Under the pieces are notes generated by a model, which searched no databases, was not told the DNA's origin, and worked only from the letters and a program-made list of their open reading frames with translations. From Myxococcales bacterium (GTDB taxonomy: Bacteria > Myxococcota_A > Polyangia > Polyangiales > Houyiibacteriaceae), in assembly GCA_029861865.1 (NCBI GenBank), contig JAOTYL010000005.1, positions 1 through 64,000 on the forward strand: a stretch of 64,000 nucleotides of DNA, given 5' to 3'. The position numbers were made by a program, and so were the translations under genes. This document shows positions 52,238 through 61,994 of this stretch, one piece after another. Position 1 is the first letter of the stretch. Every line of letters starts with the position of its first letter.

Positions 52238-53371
52238 GTGAGATTGAACCGTCGGCTGGAGGCGTGGATTCGTGCGGGAATCATCGACGAGAGCACCTCG
52301 GACCGGATCCGAGCGTTCGAAGAGGCCCACAAGCGCCCGACTGCCCTCTATGCCCTGGTCGGCCTGGGGGCGCTTGCGATCGGGATCGGGTTCGTCGCGA
52401 TCGTTGCCGCCAACTGGGATGCCATCCCATCGGCGGTCAAGCTCGGTGTCGACCTGCTCATCGGTGCGGTATTGGCGTTCGGCATCGAACGCTTGCTCCG
52501 ACGCGACGGCGGCTGGGGCGCCGAGGCGCTCGTCATGGTCTACTACCTCTTCGTCCTCGCTTCGATCGGGCTCATCGGACAGGTCTACCAACTCGGCTCG
52601 CCCCTCCGCGTTGCCCTCGGCGTCTGGTCGCTCGCGACCTTGCCACTGTTGTTTCTTGCGCGAAGTCGTTTCGCCGGTGGGCTTTGGGCGGCGGGCCTGA
52701 TCACGACCTACGTGGCCAATGCGTACGAATGGATCGAGCTTGCCAAGGACGCGGACCGCCCCGATCTATCGGTGTCGCTCGGCGTAGCGCTACCGGTCCT
52801 GATCCTCTCGTTGAGCTGGATGCTGCGTCGATCGAGCGATAAGGTTTCTCGAACGTTTCAAGAGGTTGCCTGGGTAACCCTAGCCGTCGGCGCCTTCGCT
52901 GGCAGCTTCGCCTGGTATGCGCACATCAAATCGGAGCATCTCGTCACGTGGGGTGCGGGGGTCGCCATCGCTTTCGTCGCAATGCCGATCCTGCTTCGAG
53001 GCGCGCTCTTCGGAAAACACGCGGGCTTGGCCACGGCGAGCCTCATCGTATTCGTGATGACAATCGCGGCCCCGCTCGTCGTGACCCACGGAAGTCTCGA
53101 GCTCGTCGGCGGTCTCGTCAGCCTCGCAGTTCTCGGGTTCTTCGCGTTTGCGGCGTACTCGATCGGTCACCGCGCGGCGTTCAGCCTTCTAACGGCCGCG
53201 ATAGGCATCCGAATGGTGACCATCTACTTCGAGGTGTTCGGCTCGCTGATGAGCACCGGGGTTGGCATGGTTACGGGTGGTGTGCTCACCCTGCTAGTTG
53301 CTTGGCTCTGGGCCCGCACGTCCTCGAGACTGAAAGACACGTTTGAGGAGGAGAAGTCCCATGCCCAATAA
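52238..53371 (+). CDS. DUF2157 membrane protein
   Basis: 377 residues from a GTG with GAGGGG five bases upstream. The cytoplasmic helix (about 1-45, LNRRLEAWIRAGIIDESTSDRI) matches the DUF2157 start, followed by 10 or so membrane spans beginning ALYALVGLGALAIGIGFVAI, then the NWDAIP motif. Function of the family is not known. The last 11 bases overlap the next gene, a GDYXXLXY protein, a pairing found in many bacteria. Confidence 0.88.
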   Translation: MRLNRRLEAWIRAGIIDESTSDRIRAFEEAHKRPTALYALVGLGALAIGIGFVAIVAANWDAIPSAVKLGVDLLIGAVLAFGIERLLRRDGGWGAEALVMVYYLFVLASIGLIGQVYQLGSPLRVALGVWSLATLPLLFLARSRFAGGLWAAGLITTYVANAYEWIELAKDADRPDLSVSLGVALPVLILSLSWMLRRSSDKVSRTFQEVAWVTLAVGAFAGSFAWYAHIKSEHLVTWGAGVAIAFVAMPILLRGALFGKHAGLATASLIVFVMTIAAPLVVTHGSLELVGGLVSLAVLGFFAFAAYSIGHRAAFSLLTAAIGIRMVTIYFEVFGSLMSTGVGMVTGGVLTLLVAWLWARTSSRLKDTFEEEKSHAQ

Positions 53372-53855
53372 GGCCTGGCGTTGGTTTGCCCTGGTGCTCC
53401 CGCTCTTGGTGCTGGGCGTAGGCATCGTGCGCGGCGAGCACGCGATTCGGACGGGCGAGGCGTGGCGCTTCGATATCGGCGGCTACGATCCGCGAGACCT
53501 TCTGCGCGGGCGCTACCTGCTCTTTCGGGTCGAGCTGCAGTGGGGAGAGCGCCATGACGAAACCGCCGAGGAAGCGGACTGCGCCTGCCTCGAGCGAACC
53601 CCCGGCGACGCGGCACCGATTCTCCGCCCGGCCTCGTGTTCGTTCGCCCGCGCCGGCTGCGACAGCTTCGTCGTCCGCGCCGAGCTCGAAAAGCTCGACC
53701 GATTCTACATTCCCGAGGCAAGGGCGCGAGAGCTAGAGAAAACCCTACAAGACGCCGCCGCGCGCGATGCCGCGCAAATCCTCGTCCGAATCAACCGCAA
53801 CGGAACCCCCACGCTCGTCGATCTCCTGATCGACGGCACCCCAATCGGCGAGTGA
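53361..53855 (+). CDS. GDYXXLXY-family membrane-anchored protein
   Basis: 164 residues from the ATG at 53361, with GAGGAGAAG as ribosome binding site. One N-terminal membrane helix (about 8-25) precedes a soluble beta domain with GGYDPRDLLRGRYLLF, the defining motif (here GYDPRDLLRGRY). A CACLE insertion and a Cys pair follow. Probably a periplasmic partner of the DUF2157 protein. Ends just before a palindrome pair that separates it from lgt. Confidence 0.88.
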   Translation: MPNKAWRWFALVLPLLVLGVGIVRGEHAIRTGEAWRFDIGGYDPRDLLRGRYLLFRVELQWGERHDETAEEADCACLERTPGDAAPILRPASCSFARAGCDSFVVRAELEKLDRFYIPEARARELEKTLQDAAARDAAQILVRINRNGTPTLVDLLIDGTPIGE

Positions 53856-53862
53856 CAACGTC

Positions 53863-53925
53863 GAAAAGGGGACAGTCCCCTTTTCTCAGGGGTTAACCCA
53901 TCAAAAAAGGGGACTGTCCCCTTTT
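53863..53925. terminator. Twin GAAAAGGGGAC palindromes, bidirectional terminator / REP-like repeat
   Basis: Two near-identical perfect palindromes: 53863-53885 (11-base arms, centre A) and 53905-53925 (10-base arms, centre T), each GC-core with A/T ends. T-runs on both sides make them usable as terminators for both convergent genes. The AAAAGGGGACAGTCCCC motif is widespread as a REP-like unit. The second lies inside the lgt reading frame. Confidence 0.75.
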
Positions 53926-54816
53926 CCAGCGGGTCCAAAGGACGGCGACCAGCGTGAGCGCGGCGATTCCGAGAGCCTGCGACGTGCTAAGGCCTAGAAT
54001 CTCGCCGCGTTCGTCCGCCCGCCAGAACTCCAGCACGAACCGCAGGATCGCGTACAAGCCGAGGAAGACGAGCATCACTTGGCCTTGGAACTTTTTTTTC
54101 GGGCGTAGCCAGAGCAGATACGCCGCGATCAAAGCGCATCCGATCGCCTCGTAGAGTTGGGTCGGGTGGACCGGAAGCGATTCGACACCTGGCTGTGGCA
54201 GCAACCCGGCGCGCCATTGCGATTCGCTTGCGGGCGAGAAGGCAGGGAAGCGCAGACCAAGGGCTCCGTCGGTATGCGTGCCAAAGCAGCAGCCGCCGAG
54301 GAAGCAGCCGATGCGGCCGAAAATCAAACCGACACAGATGCCGATGCCGGCGATATCTACCCCCTGCCGTAGGGGGACCTGCTCCCGCCTCACGAACCAA
54401 ACACCAAAGACCGACGCGGCGATCAGGCCCCCGTAATAAGCAAGCCCTCCACGCCAAAACGCCGCCCAGGCAAAGCAGTCGCGCTCGGCGGGTTGGCAAA
54501 TCCGTCGAACCGAGTCCCAGATCCCCTCGGCTTCGCGACACTGTGCCGGGGTAATCTCCCAAGCTACGCGAGTCGGATCAGTACATAGATGCACGTAGTC
54601 CCAGAAGTAACCGTCTGCGAAGACGTGAAGCGCACGAGCGCCGAGCACTCCGAAGATCACGGAGAAGAGACCAAGGTCGATGAAGGTGTTCGGGTCGATC
54701 CCCTCTTGCTTGGCTAGGCGCGCGCAAAGCCATGTTGCAAGCGCAAAGCCGACCAGGAGCATCGTGAAGTATGCCGGAATGGGCTCTCCAAAGATCTCCG
54801 CGAGAGTCGGAAACAT
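53893..54816 (-). CDS. lgt: Prolipoprotein diacylglyceryl transferase
   Basis: 307 residues, seven or so membrane spans. Lgt attaches diacylglycerol to lipobox Cys. Visible motifs: WRGGLAYYGGLIAA, GRIGCFLGGCCFG (about 167-179, the Lgt signature), HPTQLYEA and RFVLEFWR with DERGE. A loop of about 35 residues (about 75-110) with several Cys is longer than usual. The last ten residues (KRGQSPFLMG) are encoded by the second palindrome. With lspA downstream-adjacent on the minus strand, it processes the lipoproteins found in this window. Confidence 0.95.
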   Translation of the reverse strand: MFPTLAEIFGEPIPAYFTMLLVGFALATWLCARLAKQEGIDPNTFIDLGLFSVIFGVLGARALHVFADGYFWDYVHLCTDPTRVAWEITPAQCREAEGIWDSVRRICQPAERDCFAWAAFWRGGLAYYGGLIAASVFGVWFVRREQVPLRQGVDIAGIGICVGLIFGRIGCFLGGCCFGTHTDGALGLRFPAFSPASESQWRAGLLPQPGVESLPVHPTQLYEAIGCALIAAYLLWLRPKKKFQGQVMLVFLGLYAILRFVLEFWRADERGEILGLSTSQALGIAALTLVAVLWTRWKRGQSPFLMG

Positions 54817-54840
54817 TCAATGCGAGCCTAGCACGAGCAT

Positions 54841-55440
54841 CTACTCGGCTGGTTGTGCGGCACGTTCACGTTCGCGCCTCCCGTCGATGAAGCCGTCGAT
54901 CAGAATCAAGGCGACACCGATTGTAATCCAGGCGTCTGCAACGTTGAATGTCGGGTACGCCCACCGATCGTCGAGATGGAACCGGATGAAGTCGACGACG
55001 TATCCGAATCGTACTCGGTCGACGAAGTTGCCGATCGCTCCCCCGACGATCAAAGGCACACTCCACGCGAAGAGTGCTCCGCCCCGACCGGTCGCAAACA
55101 TCCAAAGAAGCAAGATGACTGCGCCTGCCGCGGCGAAGTAGAAAACCCCTTTGCGAACCAGGGACGGCATCTCGCGCATGAAGCCAAAGGCGGCGCCGCA
55201 ATTTTCGACGTACCGAAATTCGAGATAGCCATCGACCAGCACGACGGGTGGACGTTGGGTGCGCTGCTGGCGAATGTGACCATATTCGTCCGGCTCGCAG
55301 GCCGGGTCCGAGCCGTGTGGCGACTGCTGGGAGAGGCGTGAGAGGGCCCAGTGCTTGGTACCCAGATCGACGCCGGCGAGGACCGCGGTCGCGATTAGGC
55401 ATAGCAAGAAAGCCTTGCGAGAACGAGGGGCGCGGGGCAC
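54841..55440 (-). CDS. lspA: Lipoprotein signal peptidase (signal peptidase II)
   Basis: 199 residues, four membrane spans. The two catalytic Asp lie in GNFVDRVRFGYVVDF and FNVADAWIT. The DLGTKHWAL first helix region and VENCGAAFGF match LspA (usual N-x-G-x-A-F reads N-C-G-A-A-F). It cleaves signal peptides after Lgt acts. Lgt starts 24 bases downstream. Confidence 0.95.
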   Translation of the reverse strand: MPRAPRSRKAFLLCLIATAVLAGVDLGTKHWALSRLSQQSPHGSDPACEPDEYGHIRQQRTQRPPVVLVDGYLEFRYVENCGAAFGFMREMPSLVRKGVFYFAAAGAVILLLWMFATGRGGALFAWSVPLIVGGAIGNFVDRVRFGYVVDFIRFHLDDRWAYPTFNVADAWITIGVALILIDGFIDGRRERERAAQPAE

Positions 55441-55493
55441 GGCGCCCGACTCTAACAGTCAGATCTAGCTGGTCAAATTCGGCCTGTCGCCCG

Positions 55494-56066
55494 TCATTCT
55501 CTGGAAGACTTGGCGGCCCCGTGCGCGAGCCGCCGCCCTTCGCGCAGATGCCGAAAGGCGTTGATGCCCCATCGCGTTGCAAAGTACAGCGGAATACCGG
55601 TCACCATCCCGAGGACGAAGCCTCCGACCCAAAGCTCGTCGCCGGTGCTGAGCAGGACCCGGGCCGTGTCCATCCAGAAATCCCGCTGGAGAAGTGGTTC
55701 GAGCCCCGTCTCCTTGAAGGCGTGGCCCGTCTTTCCGAGCCATGCCTTGATGGTGTCTTGCGTCACCAAGCTCGCGCTGTCTTTCGGATGCAAGATCATC
55801 TCACCTACGCTCCAAGTCGTGTAGTAGAGCGGTACCGCCGTGAACGGATTGCTGATGAAGAGGATCGGAATCCCAGACACTCTGTTCGCTCTCAGCAGGG
55901 TCGCGACGAGCAGGTAAAAGATGATCTGAAGCCCCAAGGTCGGCGTGTACGCGATCATCGTGCCGATGAAAACGCCCCATGCAATGCGATGCGGGGTGTC
56001 ATCGAGGTGCAAGATGTTGTGAAAGACGAGCTGCTGGAGGCGTCGCCAAAGCTCGGCTGCATTCAT
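55494..56066 (-). CDS. DUF2062 membrane protein
   Basis: 190 residues. Family pattern: an amphipathic start, then AWGVFIGTMIAYTPTLGLQIIFYLLVATLLRANRV split over about 28-66, then SNPFTAVPLYYTTWSVGEMIL, and a C-terminal hydrophobic hairpin (FVLGMVTGIPLYFATRW). Some DUF2062 domains are fused to glycosyltransferases; here it stands alone. ATGA overlap with the preceding oxoprolinase-type gene. Function unknown. Confidence 0.85.
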   Translation of the reverse strand: MNAAELWRRLQQLVFHNILHLDDTPHRIAWGVFIGTMIAYTPTLGLQIIFYLLVATLLRANRVSGIPILFISNPFTAVPLYYTTWSVGEMILHPKDSASLVTQDTIKAWLGKTGHAFKETGLEPLLQRDFWMDTARVLLSTGDELWVGGFVLGMVTGIPLYFATRWGINAFRHLREGRRLAHGAAKSSRE

Positions 56067-59000
56067 TCGGCTTCACCCCAGCCACCACCGCCCGGGGTTT
56101 CGATTCGCAGGAGGTCCCCTGGGGAAACCTCGACCGAGACCCGATGCGGGAGCTTTGCGCCGTTCAACAGATTCATACCTGCGGCCCCTGGGCCGCCGCC
56201 GCGCATACCATAGGGCCGGGTGAGGCGCCGCTCGGAAAGGACCGAAACCCGCATCGGAGACAGGAACTCCAGCTCGCGGACCAGCCCCTCGCCGCCCGGA
56301 TGCAACCCTTCCCCACCCGAGCCCACGCGAAGCTCGAAGCGCCGAATTCGGACCGGAAAGCGGGTTTCGAGGACCTCCGGATCGGTGCACTTGGAGTTGG
56401 TCATGTGGGTATGCACTCCCGAGGCGCCGGCACGATTGGCGCTGGCTCCCGCTCCGCCGCCCAAGGTCTCGTAGTACGCGAGCTGGTCATCGCCGAAAGT
56501 GATGTTGTTCATCGTACCTTGGCTTGCGGCGGCGAGACCGAGTGCCCCGAAAAGCACATCCACGATGCGTTGCGATGTTTCCACATTGCCGGCCGCGACC
56601 GCGCGCCAAGGCTCAGGTGCGAGAAGCGAGCCTTCGGGAATCCGGATCGTGACCGGGCGCAAGCAACCGCTGTTGAGTGGAATCGGCTTGCCGACCAGGA
56701 CGCGCAACACGTAGAGCACCGCGGCGACCGTCACGGCTTTGGGCGTATTGAGATTGCCGTCGACTGCCGGGTCGGTCCCTTCGAAGTCGATTTCCATCGT
56801 ACGACCGCGGACTGTCACGCGTACCGCGACGCGCGTGCCATCATCGAGGCGATCTTCGAAGGCATGGACTCCGTCGTCGAGGTCTTCGATTGCGCTCGCG
56901 GTGAGATCGGCAGCGTTGTCTTGGATGTGCTGCATGTAGGCGGCAACCACGTTCAGGCCATATCGATCGAGAAGATCCGCGAGGAGCTGTACGCCTTTCT
57001 CATTGGCGGCGATTTGGGCCTGCAGGTCCGCCAGGTTCTCGTTGGGCCTGCGGGCGGGATGCGCGCCGGTCGTCAACACCCGCGCGAGCAGTTCCTCATC
57101 GAGCTTGCCGTCCTCGACGATTCTGAGGCTCCGAAAGACCACTCCCTCCTCGTCGAGACGCGTCGAGAAAGGCGGCATCGACCCCGGAGTCAAACCTCCG
57201 ACATCAGCGTGATGACCTCGGGAGGCCACTACGAATCGAAGACGACCGAGCTCGTCATGTGCAGGCGTCACCACCGTGATGTCCGGTAGATGAGAACCCC
57301 CCGCGGCTGGGTCGTTCGTGACGTAGACATCCCCCGGGCTCGTGTTGGGATGGGCCGAGAGCACAGCTCGTACCGACTCGCCCATCGCACCGAGATGAAC
57401 TGGGATATGCGGCGCGTTCGCGACTAGGCCGCCGTCCGCGTCGAAGACCGCGCATGAGAAATCCAGCCGGTCTCGGATGTTCGTGCTGATCGCAGTACGC
57501 TGGAGCACCACGCCCATCTGCTCGGCAATCGATTTGAACTGGTTGTTGAATACTTCGAGGAGGACGGGATCGACATGCGTGTGGGCCGCTTCGTCGTGCC
57601 CTTCGGTATCCATGTCTCGCAAGACCAGATAGTCGCGAGAGTCCCGAACTCCCACGAAGCCCTCGTCGATCACAACTGTACCGGTCTCCCCGAGTACTAG
57701 GGCGGGCCCCGAGATCTCCGTGTCGATGGGAACGTGCTCCCGCTTGTAGACCGGCGCCTCGACCATGGCGTCACCGGACCACAGTGTCGCGGTGCGTTCG
57801 GGCTTGCCGCTACCCGGCTCGACCGTTGGCAGAGAGGGCTTTTGACCCGAGAGCTCGACCCGCACGCGCAGGGTCGTGGCTTCGATCGAACGCTCCGGTC
57901 GCGTGTATCCGAACTCCAGCCGATGCTTCGCCTCGAAGGCCATCCGCATGTCGAGCGGTTCGGCGAGCTCGACGGTCAGCGCGGTCTCCGTGCCTCGATA
58001 TCGAAGCGCCACCCATCGGTCGAATCTCCATTGGGAGTCGGCGCGGGCATCCCGCGCAAGAGCAGCTCGACCTGCGGTTTCGAGATCTTGAAACGAGTCT
58101 TCCCAACCGGAGACGGCGACTGCTCCGAGATCGACGCGTCCCGCGTCGCGCTCCCCATGCCATTCGAAGTTGGCGACCCCCATCCCAAAGGCGGAGAGCG
58201 CGCCCGCGTACGGATGGAACACGAGCTTCCGAATCCCCAAACGCCGTGCCACCGAGCATGCGTATTGTCCGCCCGCTCCGCCGAAGACGACCATAGCGTG
58301 CGTGCGGACGTCGTGGCCGCGGCCGACGGAAACCCGCTGAATGGCGGCCGCCATGTTCTCGACGGCAATTCGCAGGAATCCTCGTGCGACTTCGTCCGGG
58401 GTCTTCGCCATTCCCCATGCAACCAACGCTCCGGCGATTTCGTGCAGCTTGTTTCGCGCGCGCGCGTCCTCGAGCGTAAAGGGGAATCGATCCGTCGCAA
58501 TTCGACCGAGGCACAACGATACATCGGTGAGCGTCAGCTCCTCCGCCTCTGGGTGGCCGTAACACAGGGGGCCCGGGTTTGCGCCAGCGCTCGCGGGTCC
58601 AACGATCATTCGTTGGCCCGCGAGGGCACAAATCGACCCGCCGCCCGCGGCAACGGTATGGAGCTCGATCATCGGCGCGCGAATCCTTATCCCCGCGATT
58701 TGGCTTTCGAACACCCGGGTAACTTCCCCGCCGTAACGAGACACGTCGGTCGATGTGCCCCCCATGTCGAAACCGATCACTTCGCCGAGGTCGAGCTCGT
58801 CGGCGACCGCACCCGTCGCTACCGCCCCGGCGGCTGGTCCCGAGAGGACCGCGTTGCGGCCGATGAAGTGTGATGCATCCACCAGGCCTCCGTTGCTCTG
58901 CATCATTCTTAAACGGCCCGAACCGAGGTGCTGCTCGAGTTTGTCCATGTAATGCGTGAGAAGGGGCGTGAGGTAGGCGTTGGCGGTCGTCGTGTCGGTT

Positions 59001-59617
59001 CGACCGAGGAGCCCGAGCTCGTTCGAAATTCGATGCGACGCCGACACGTGGTCGAACCCGACGGCAGAAGTGATCCTGGCGACTCGCTCCTCCAGCCTTC
59101 CGTCGCGGTACGCGTGCATCAGTGCGATCGCGACCGACCGCGCACCTTCCGCCCGCGCGTGTTCGAGCGCGCGTCTAAGGGCTTCCTCGTCGAGTACATG
59201 CAAGACCTGCCCATCTGCGGTCATACGGGCGTCGACCTCGATCACCCAATTGGGAAGGACCGCGGGCTTCTCGATGTCGAGAGCAAACAGATCGGGACGC
59301 GTTTGATCGCCGATCCGCGTGAGGTCTCCAAGCCCCCGATCCGCGACGAGCACACACGGACAACCCTTTCGCTCTAGAAGGGCGTTGGTCGCCAAGGTCG
59401 TCCCCATTCGGATCTCGGCCGCTGCTGGCATCGGGTCGTTGGGTCCGAGAGCGAGAAGCTGGCGGATGCCGATCAGGGGGGCCTCGTCCGACGAAAGGAC
59501 CTTCGCCACCCGAAGCGCTCCTGACTTTGGGTCGCGGTGGATGCAGTCGGTGAAGGTTCCGCCGCGGTCGATCCAGAACTGATGCCGGGGAGCGCGGTGG
59601 GCCATCGGACGATCCAT
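56063..59617 (-). CDS. 5-Oxoprolinase / hydantoinase A-B fusion
   Basis: 1184 residues from the ATG at 59617 (alternatives at 59677 and 59605). The N-terminal half is HyuA-type: [54 protein letters not shown] and [17 protein letters not shown]. The second half is HyuB-type: [34 protein letters not shown] (split), then [17 protein letters not shown]. The single-chain layout is that of eukaryote-like ATP-dependent 5-oxoprolinase (OPLAH), which turns 5-oxoproline into glutamate. Hydantoin hydrolysis is the alternative. Neighbours give no pathway hint. Confidence 0.9.
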   Translation of the reverse strand: MDRPMAHRAPRHQFWIDRGGTFTDCIHRDPKSGALRVAKVLSSDEAPLIGIRQLLALGPNDPMPAAAEIRMGTTLATNALLERKGCPCVLVADRGLGDLTRIGDQTRPDLFALDIEKPAVLPNWVIEVDARMTADGQVLHVLDEEALRRALEHARAEGARSVAIALMHAYRDGRLEERVARITSAVGFDHVSASHRISNELGLLGRTDTTTANAYLTPLLTHYMDKLEQHLGSGRLRMMQSNGGLVDASHFIGRNAVLSGPAAGAVATGAVADELDLGEVIGFDMGGTSTDVSRYGGEVTRVFESQIAGIRIRAPMIELHTVAAGGGSICALAGQRMIVGPASAGANPGPLCYGHPEAEELTLTDVSLCLGRIATDRFPFTLEDARARNKLHEIAGALVAWGMAKTPDEVARGFLRIAVENMAAAIQRVSVGRGHDVRTHAMVVFGGAGGQYACSVARRLGIRKLVFHPYAGALSAFGMGVANFEWHGERDAGRVDLGAVAVSGWEDSFQDLETAGRAALARDARADSQWRFDRWVALRYRGTETALTVELAEPLDMRMAFEAKHRLEFGYTRPERSIEATTLRVRVELSGQKPSLPTVEPGSGKPERTATLWSGDAMVEAPVYKREHVPIDTEISGPALVLGETGTVVIDEGFVGVRDSRDYLVLRDMDTEGHDEAAHTHVDPVLLEVFNNQFKSIAEQMGVVLQRTAISTNIRDRLDFSCAVFDADGGLVANAPHIPVHLGAMGESVRAVLSAHPNTSPGDVYVTNDPAAGGSHLPDITVVTPAHDELGRLRFVVASRGHHADVGGLTPGSMPPFSTRLDEEGVVFRSLRIVEDGKLDEELLARVLTTGAHPARRPNENLADLQAQIAANEKGVQLLADLLDRYGLNVVAAYMQHIQDNAADLTASAIEDLDDGVHAFEDRLDDGTRVAVRVTVRGRTMEIDFEGTDPAVDGNLNTPKAVTVAAVLYVLRVLVGKPIPLNSGCLRPVTIRIPEGSLLAPEPWRAVAAGNVETSQRIVDVLFGALGLAAASQGTMNNITFGDDQLAYYETLGGGAGASANRAGASGVHTHMTNSKCTDPEVLETRFPVRIRRFELRVGSGGEGLHPGGEGLVRELEFLSPMRVSVLSERRLTRPYGMRGGGPGAAGMNLLNGAKLPHRVSVEVSPGDLLRIETPGGGGWGEAE

Positions 59618-59747
59618 CGAAGCACGGAGGGGGATGTGGTCAAGAAACCCCTCGCGATCGGCGGGCTCCGGGCTCAAAGCTACCCTAAGAGGTTACAGAA
59701 TGACGAAAATCGAGTACTTATCGCGCCGGGAGCCCCGTATTTTTTGG

Positions 59748-59776
59748 TTTTCAAATGACTTTCATGGACTTATACA
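59748..59776 (+). promoter_or_regulatory. Candidate sigma-70 promoter of the AHSA1-H1 gene
   Basis: TTTTCA and TATACA separated by 17 bases, in an AT-rich stretch of an otherwise GC-rich region, 31 bases before the ATG. Matches are partial (4/6 and 4/6). Confidence 0.4.
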
Positions 59777-59806
59777 ACCGACCGAGTCAAGGAACGTAGC
59801 AGGGCG

Positions 59807-61054
59807 ATGGCCACGGAAGAATTCACTGTTTCGTCCGTGATACCCGCAAGTCCAAACCGTATTTATTCTGCGTGGATGGACGAGCGCCACCATAGCGCGT
59901 TCACGGGCGCGCGGGCCACGGTGGACCCTTGGGTAGGCGGGCGAGTCGTAGCGCACGATGGTTTCGTGGACGCCACGCACGTCTATCTGGTGACCGGAAG
60001 CCGCATCGCGATGACCTGGCGAACACGGGATTTTCCGCAGGGCTCCAGCGACTCACGGGTCGATATCACGTTTGAGCCGATCGCAGGCGGGACCAAGGTC
60101 GAGGTCACCCATACGGGGATTCCCGAAGGTCTCGGGGCGGCCTGCCGGCAGATCTGGCGGACTCACTACCTCGACCCGATGAAGAAGTATTTCGCCAAGC
60201 CTGGCGCCATGCGCGCGGCATACACCGCGGCGAAGAAGGCGGGGCACCTTCCGCTCTCCGGCATCAAGGCCAGTCGCCCCGCCCCGCGTCGCCCGCTCGT
60301 CCCTGCGCCTCAGCCTTCCGCCGAGGACGAGGAGGTCGAAGAGGAGCAAAAGCCGAAGAAGACGAGGCCTCGCGTCGAATCCAAGACGATCGATCTACGC
60401 GAGCTCGCACGTGCCCAGGCGACGGCACGAAAGGAAGCCCAAAGAAGAAAGGCCGAGGCCAAGCGGAAAGCCGAAGCGGTTCGTAGGGCGGCAGAGGTGG
60501 CTAGCAAGAAAGCCGAAGCTAGGCGCAAGTCCGAGCTAGCGAGACAGAAGCGCGCCGAAGCCGAACGCAAGGCTGCCGAAAAGAGGCAGGCCGCTCTCGA
60601 AAAGAAACGGGCTGCCCAAAAGAAGAAAGCGGAGCTCGCCAAAAAGAAGGCCGCCCAAAAGAAGAAAGCGGATGCGCTCAAACGCAAGAAGGCTGCTCAA
60701 AAGAAGAAGACCGATGCGCTCAAGCGCAAGAAGGCCGCGGCCAAAAAGAAGGCGGCCGCCAAGAAGAGGGCTGCATCGAAGAAGAGGAGGCCGGCAAAGC
60801 GGCGTACCGCCACCAAGAAGCGTGCGACCCACAAGCGCTCCCCCCAAAAGAAGCGGCGTGCTGCCAAAAAGACCACCAGGCGAAAACCGGCGAAACGACG
60901 TGCGCCCGCCAAAAAGGCCAAGCGCAAGCCGACGCCAAAAAAGCGCAAGAGCGCGAAGAAGAAGACCGCGCCGACCAGGAAACGCCGCCCCGCGAAGAAA
61001 GCGAAGCGGCGGACCAAGGCGCGCTCCGCCCACAAGCCCAAGCGTCGGCGCTAG
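59807..61054 (+). CDS. AHSA1/SRPBCC domain fused to a histone-H1-like Lys-rich tail
   Basis: 415 residues. Residues 1-150 have the AHSA1/START-like pattern (VIPASPNRIYSAWMDERHHSAFTG; ATVDPWVGGRVVAHDG; TWRTRDFP; VTHTGIPEGLGAACRQIW), a ligand- or client-binding pocket. An acidic bridge follows (EDEEVEEEQKP, about 172-182). The tail from about 200 is a long Ala/Lys/Arg array with repeats such as AAQKKKA and DALKRKKA, rich in helix, ending in Pro-Lys-Lys modules (KKRKSAKKKTAPTRKRRPAKK split). It resembles bacterial H1 homologues (HC1, AlgP, Myxococcus-type) and should bind DNA or RNA. The fusion is not one I recognise. Function unknown. Confidence 0.75.
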   Translation: MATEEFTVSSVIPASPNRIYSAWMDERHHSAFTGARATVDPWVGGRVVAHDGFVDATHVYLVTGSRIAMTWRTRDFPQGSSDSRVDITFEPIAGGTKVEVTHTGIPEGLGAACRQIWRTHYLDPMKKYFAKPGAMRAAYTAAKKAGHLPLSGIKASRPAPRRPLVPAPQPSAEDEEVEEEQKPKKTRPRVESKTIDLRELARAQATARKEAQRRKAEAKRKAEAVRRAAEVASKKAEARRKSELARQKRAEAERKAAEKRQAALEKKRAAQKKKAELAKKKAAQKKKADALKRKKAAQKKKTDALKRKKAAAKKKAAAKKRAASKKRRPAKRRTATKKRATHKRSPQKKRRAAKKTTRRKPAKRRAPAKKAKRKPTPKKRKSAKKKTAPTRKRRPAKKAKRRTKARSAHKPKRRR

Positions 61055-61578
61055 CCGAGCGGCGACTCGGCCTGGCGGCGAAGCCCGTCGATCACCGACT
61101 CAAGTGCCTTGTGGTCCGCGCGACGCTCGATGATGGTGAGCTCCAGGAGCGCGAGGTCGCGTCGACTCGCATCGAGCCAGTGCTGCATGGCGTCCTCCGC
61201 CGACAGGCGATCCATGCTCCGACCAGGCAGTGCCAGTGCGGCGGTCGCGAGCTTGGCGCCGGTGAGCGCCTTGGCGATCAGCGCAGATGCTTCTCTAGCA
61301 ACCCGTCCATCGAAAGCTTCGCTTCGGCCTAGCCCAAACAACAACAAGCGTTCGGCCTTGAGCTTCGGAAGCGTGATCGTCCAACCCTTCTCGCCGAAGC
61401 TGCCTCGAAGATCGCCACCGGCCAGCCGTCGCGAAAGCGCCCCGCAAAGCCTCCAATCGATCAGTCCCGCAGCGCCCCGCAGTGGCCGCTCGTCTTCGAA
61501 GAACGGCAAGAGGATCAACTCGGTTTGAAGCTCGTCCATGCTAGATTGCTCAGGAGGGATGAAGTCGTACACGATCAC
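61051..61578 (-). CDS. Stand-alone peptidase M17 N-terminal-like domain
   Basis: 175 residues from a GTG at 61578 that overlaps the nusB stop by four bases; an ATG at 61539 gives a 162-residue alternative. The sequence LQTELILLPFFEDERPLRG, then DWRLCGALSRRLAGGDLRG, ITLPKLKAERLLLFGLG and FDGRVAREASALIAKAL follows the macro-like N-terminal domain of leucyl aminopeptidases. The metal-binding catalytic domain is absent, so peptidase activity is not expected. It may bind nucleotides or a partner. Last gene of the riboflavin-nusB operon and convergent with the AHSA1-H1 gene (stops overlap by 4 bases). Confidence 0.7.
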   Translation of the reverse strand: MIVYDFIPPEQSSMDELQTELILLPFFEDERPLRGAAGLIDWRLCGALSRRLAGGDLRGSFGEKGWTITLPKLKAERLLLFGLGRSEAFDGRVAREASALIAKALTGAKLATAALALPGRSMDRLSAEDAMQHWLDASRRDLALLELTIIERRADHKALESVIDGLRRQAESPLG

Positions 61579-61994
61579 GACTTCCCCAACTCCGTTGCGA
61601 TCCGATCGAGGACCCCGTTCACGAAAGAACCGCTGCCCTCCGAGCCGAATCGCTTTGCGAGCTCGACCGCTTCGTTGAGGGTCACTCGCTTCGGGATGTC
61701 TTTCATGTCGCGGAGCTCGACGATGGCGACTCGAAGGACGTTGCGATCCACGATCGGCATCCGTTCGAGCCGCCAATGGTGACTCGAAGCGCGAATGATC
61801 TCGTTGATCGCCTTTTCGTGCTCCGCGTAGCTCCGGACGATCTCGTTCGCGAACTCGCCCTCCTCGCCCGCCAAGCCCGGATCGGCCAGGTGACCCCAGT
61901 AGGCCTTGATCGCGTGGGCGCCACTCACGCCCGCGACATCCATGGAGTAGAGCATGCGGAGGGCCGCCTCACGTCCTTTGCGTCGGGATCCCAT
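61575..61994 (-). CDS. nusB: Transcription antitermination protein NusB
   Basis: 139 residues from the ATG at 61994, within the 3' end of ribH (26-base overlap). All-helical NusB pattern: SRRKGREAALRMLYSMDVAG, then HHWRLERMPIVDRNVLRVAI-type block and RVTLNEAVELAKRFGSEGSGSFVNGVLD. It binds boxA RNA with NusE for rRNA antitermination. The ribH-nusB order is very common. Confidence 0.94.
   Translation of the reverse strand: MGSRRKGREAALRMLYSMDVAGVSGAHAIKAYWGHLADPGLAGEEGEFANEIVRSYAEHEKAINEIIRASSHHWRLERMPIVDRNVLRVAIVELRDMKDIPKRVTLNEAVELAKRFGSEGSGSFVNGVLDRIATELGKS

Noticed and set aside
60536-61033. Minus-strand Leu/Gly/Arg-rich frames opposite the Lys-rich tail
   Set aside because: Reverse translation of AAG-rich codons gives Leu/Phe-rich frames; the AHSA1-H1 reading is continuous and has a start and domain.
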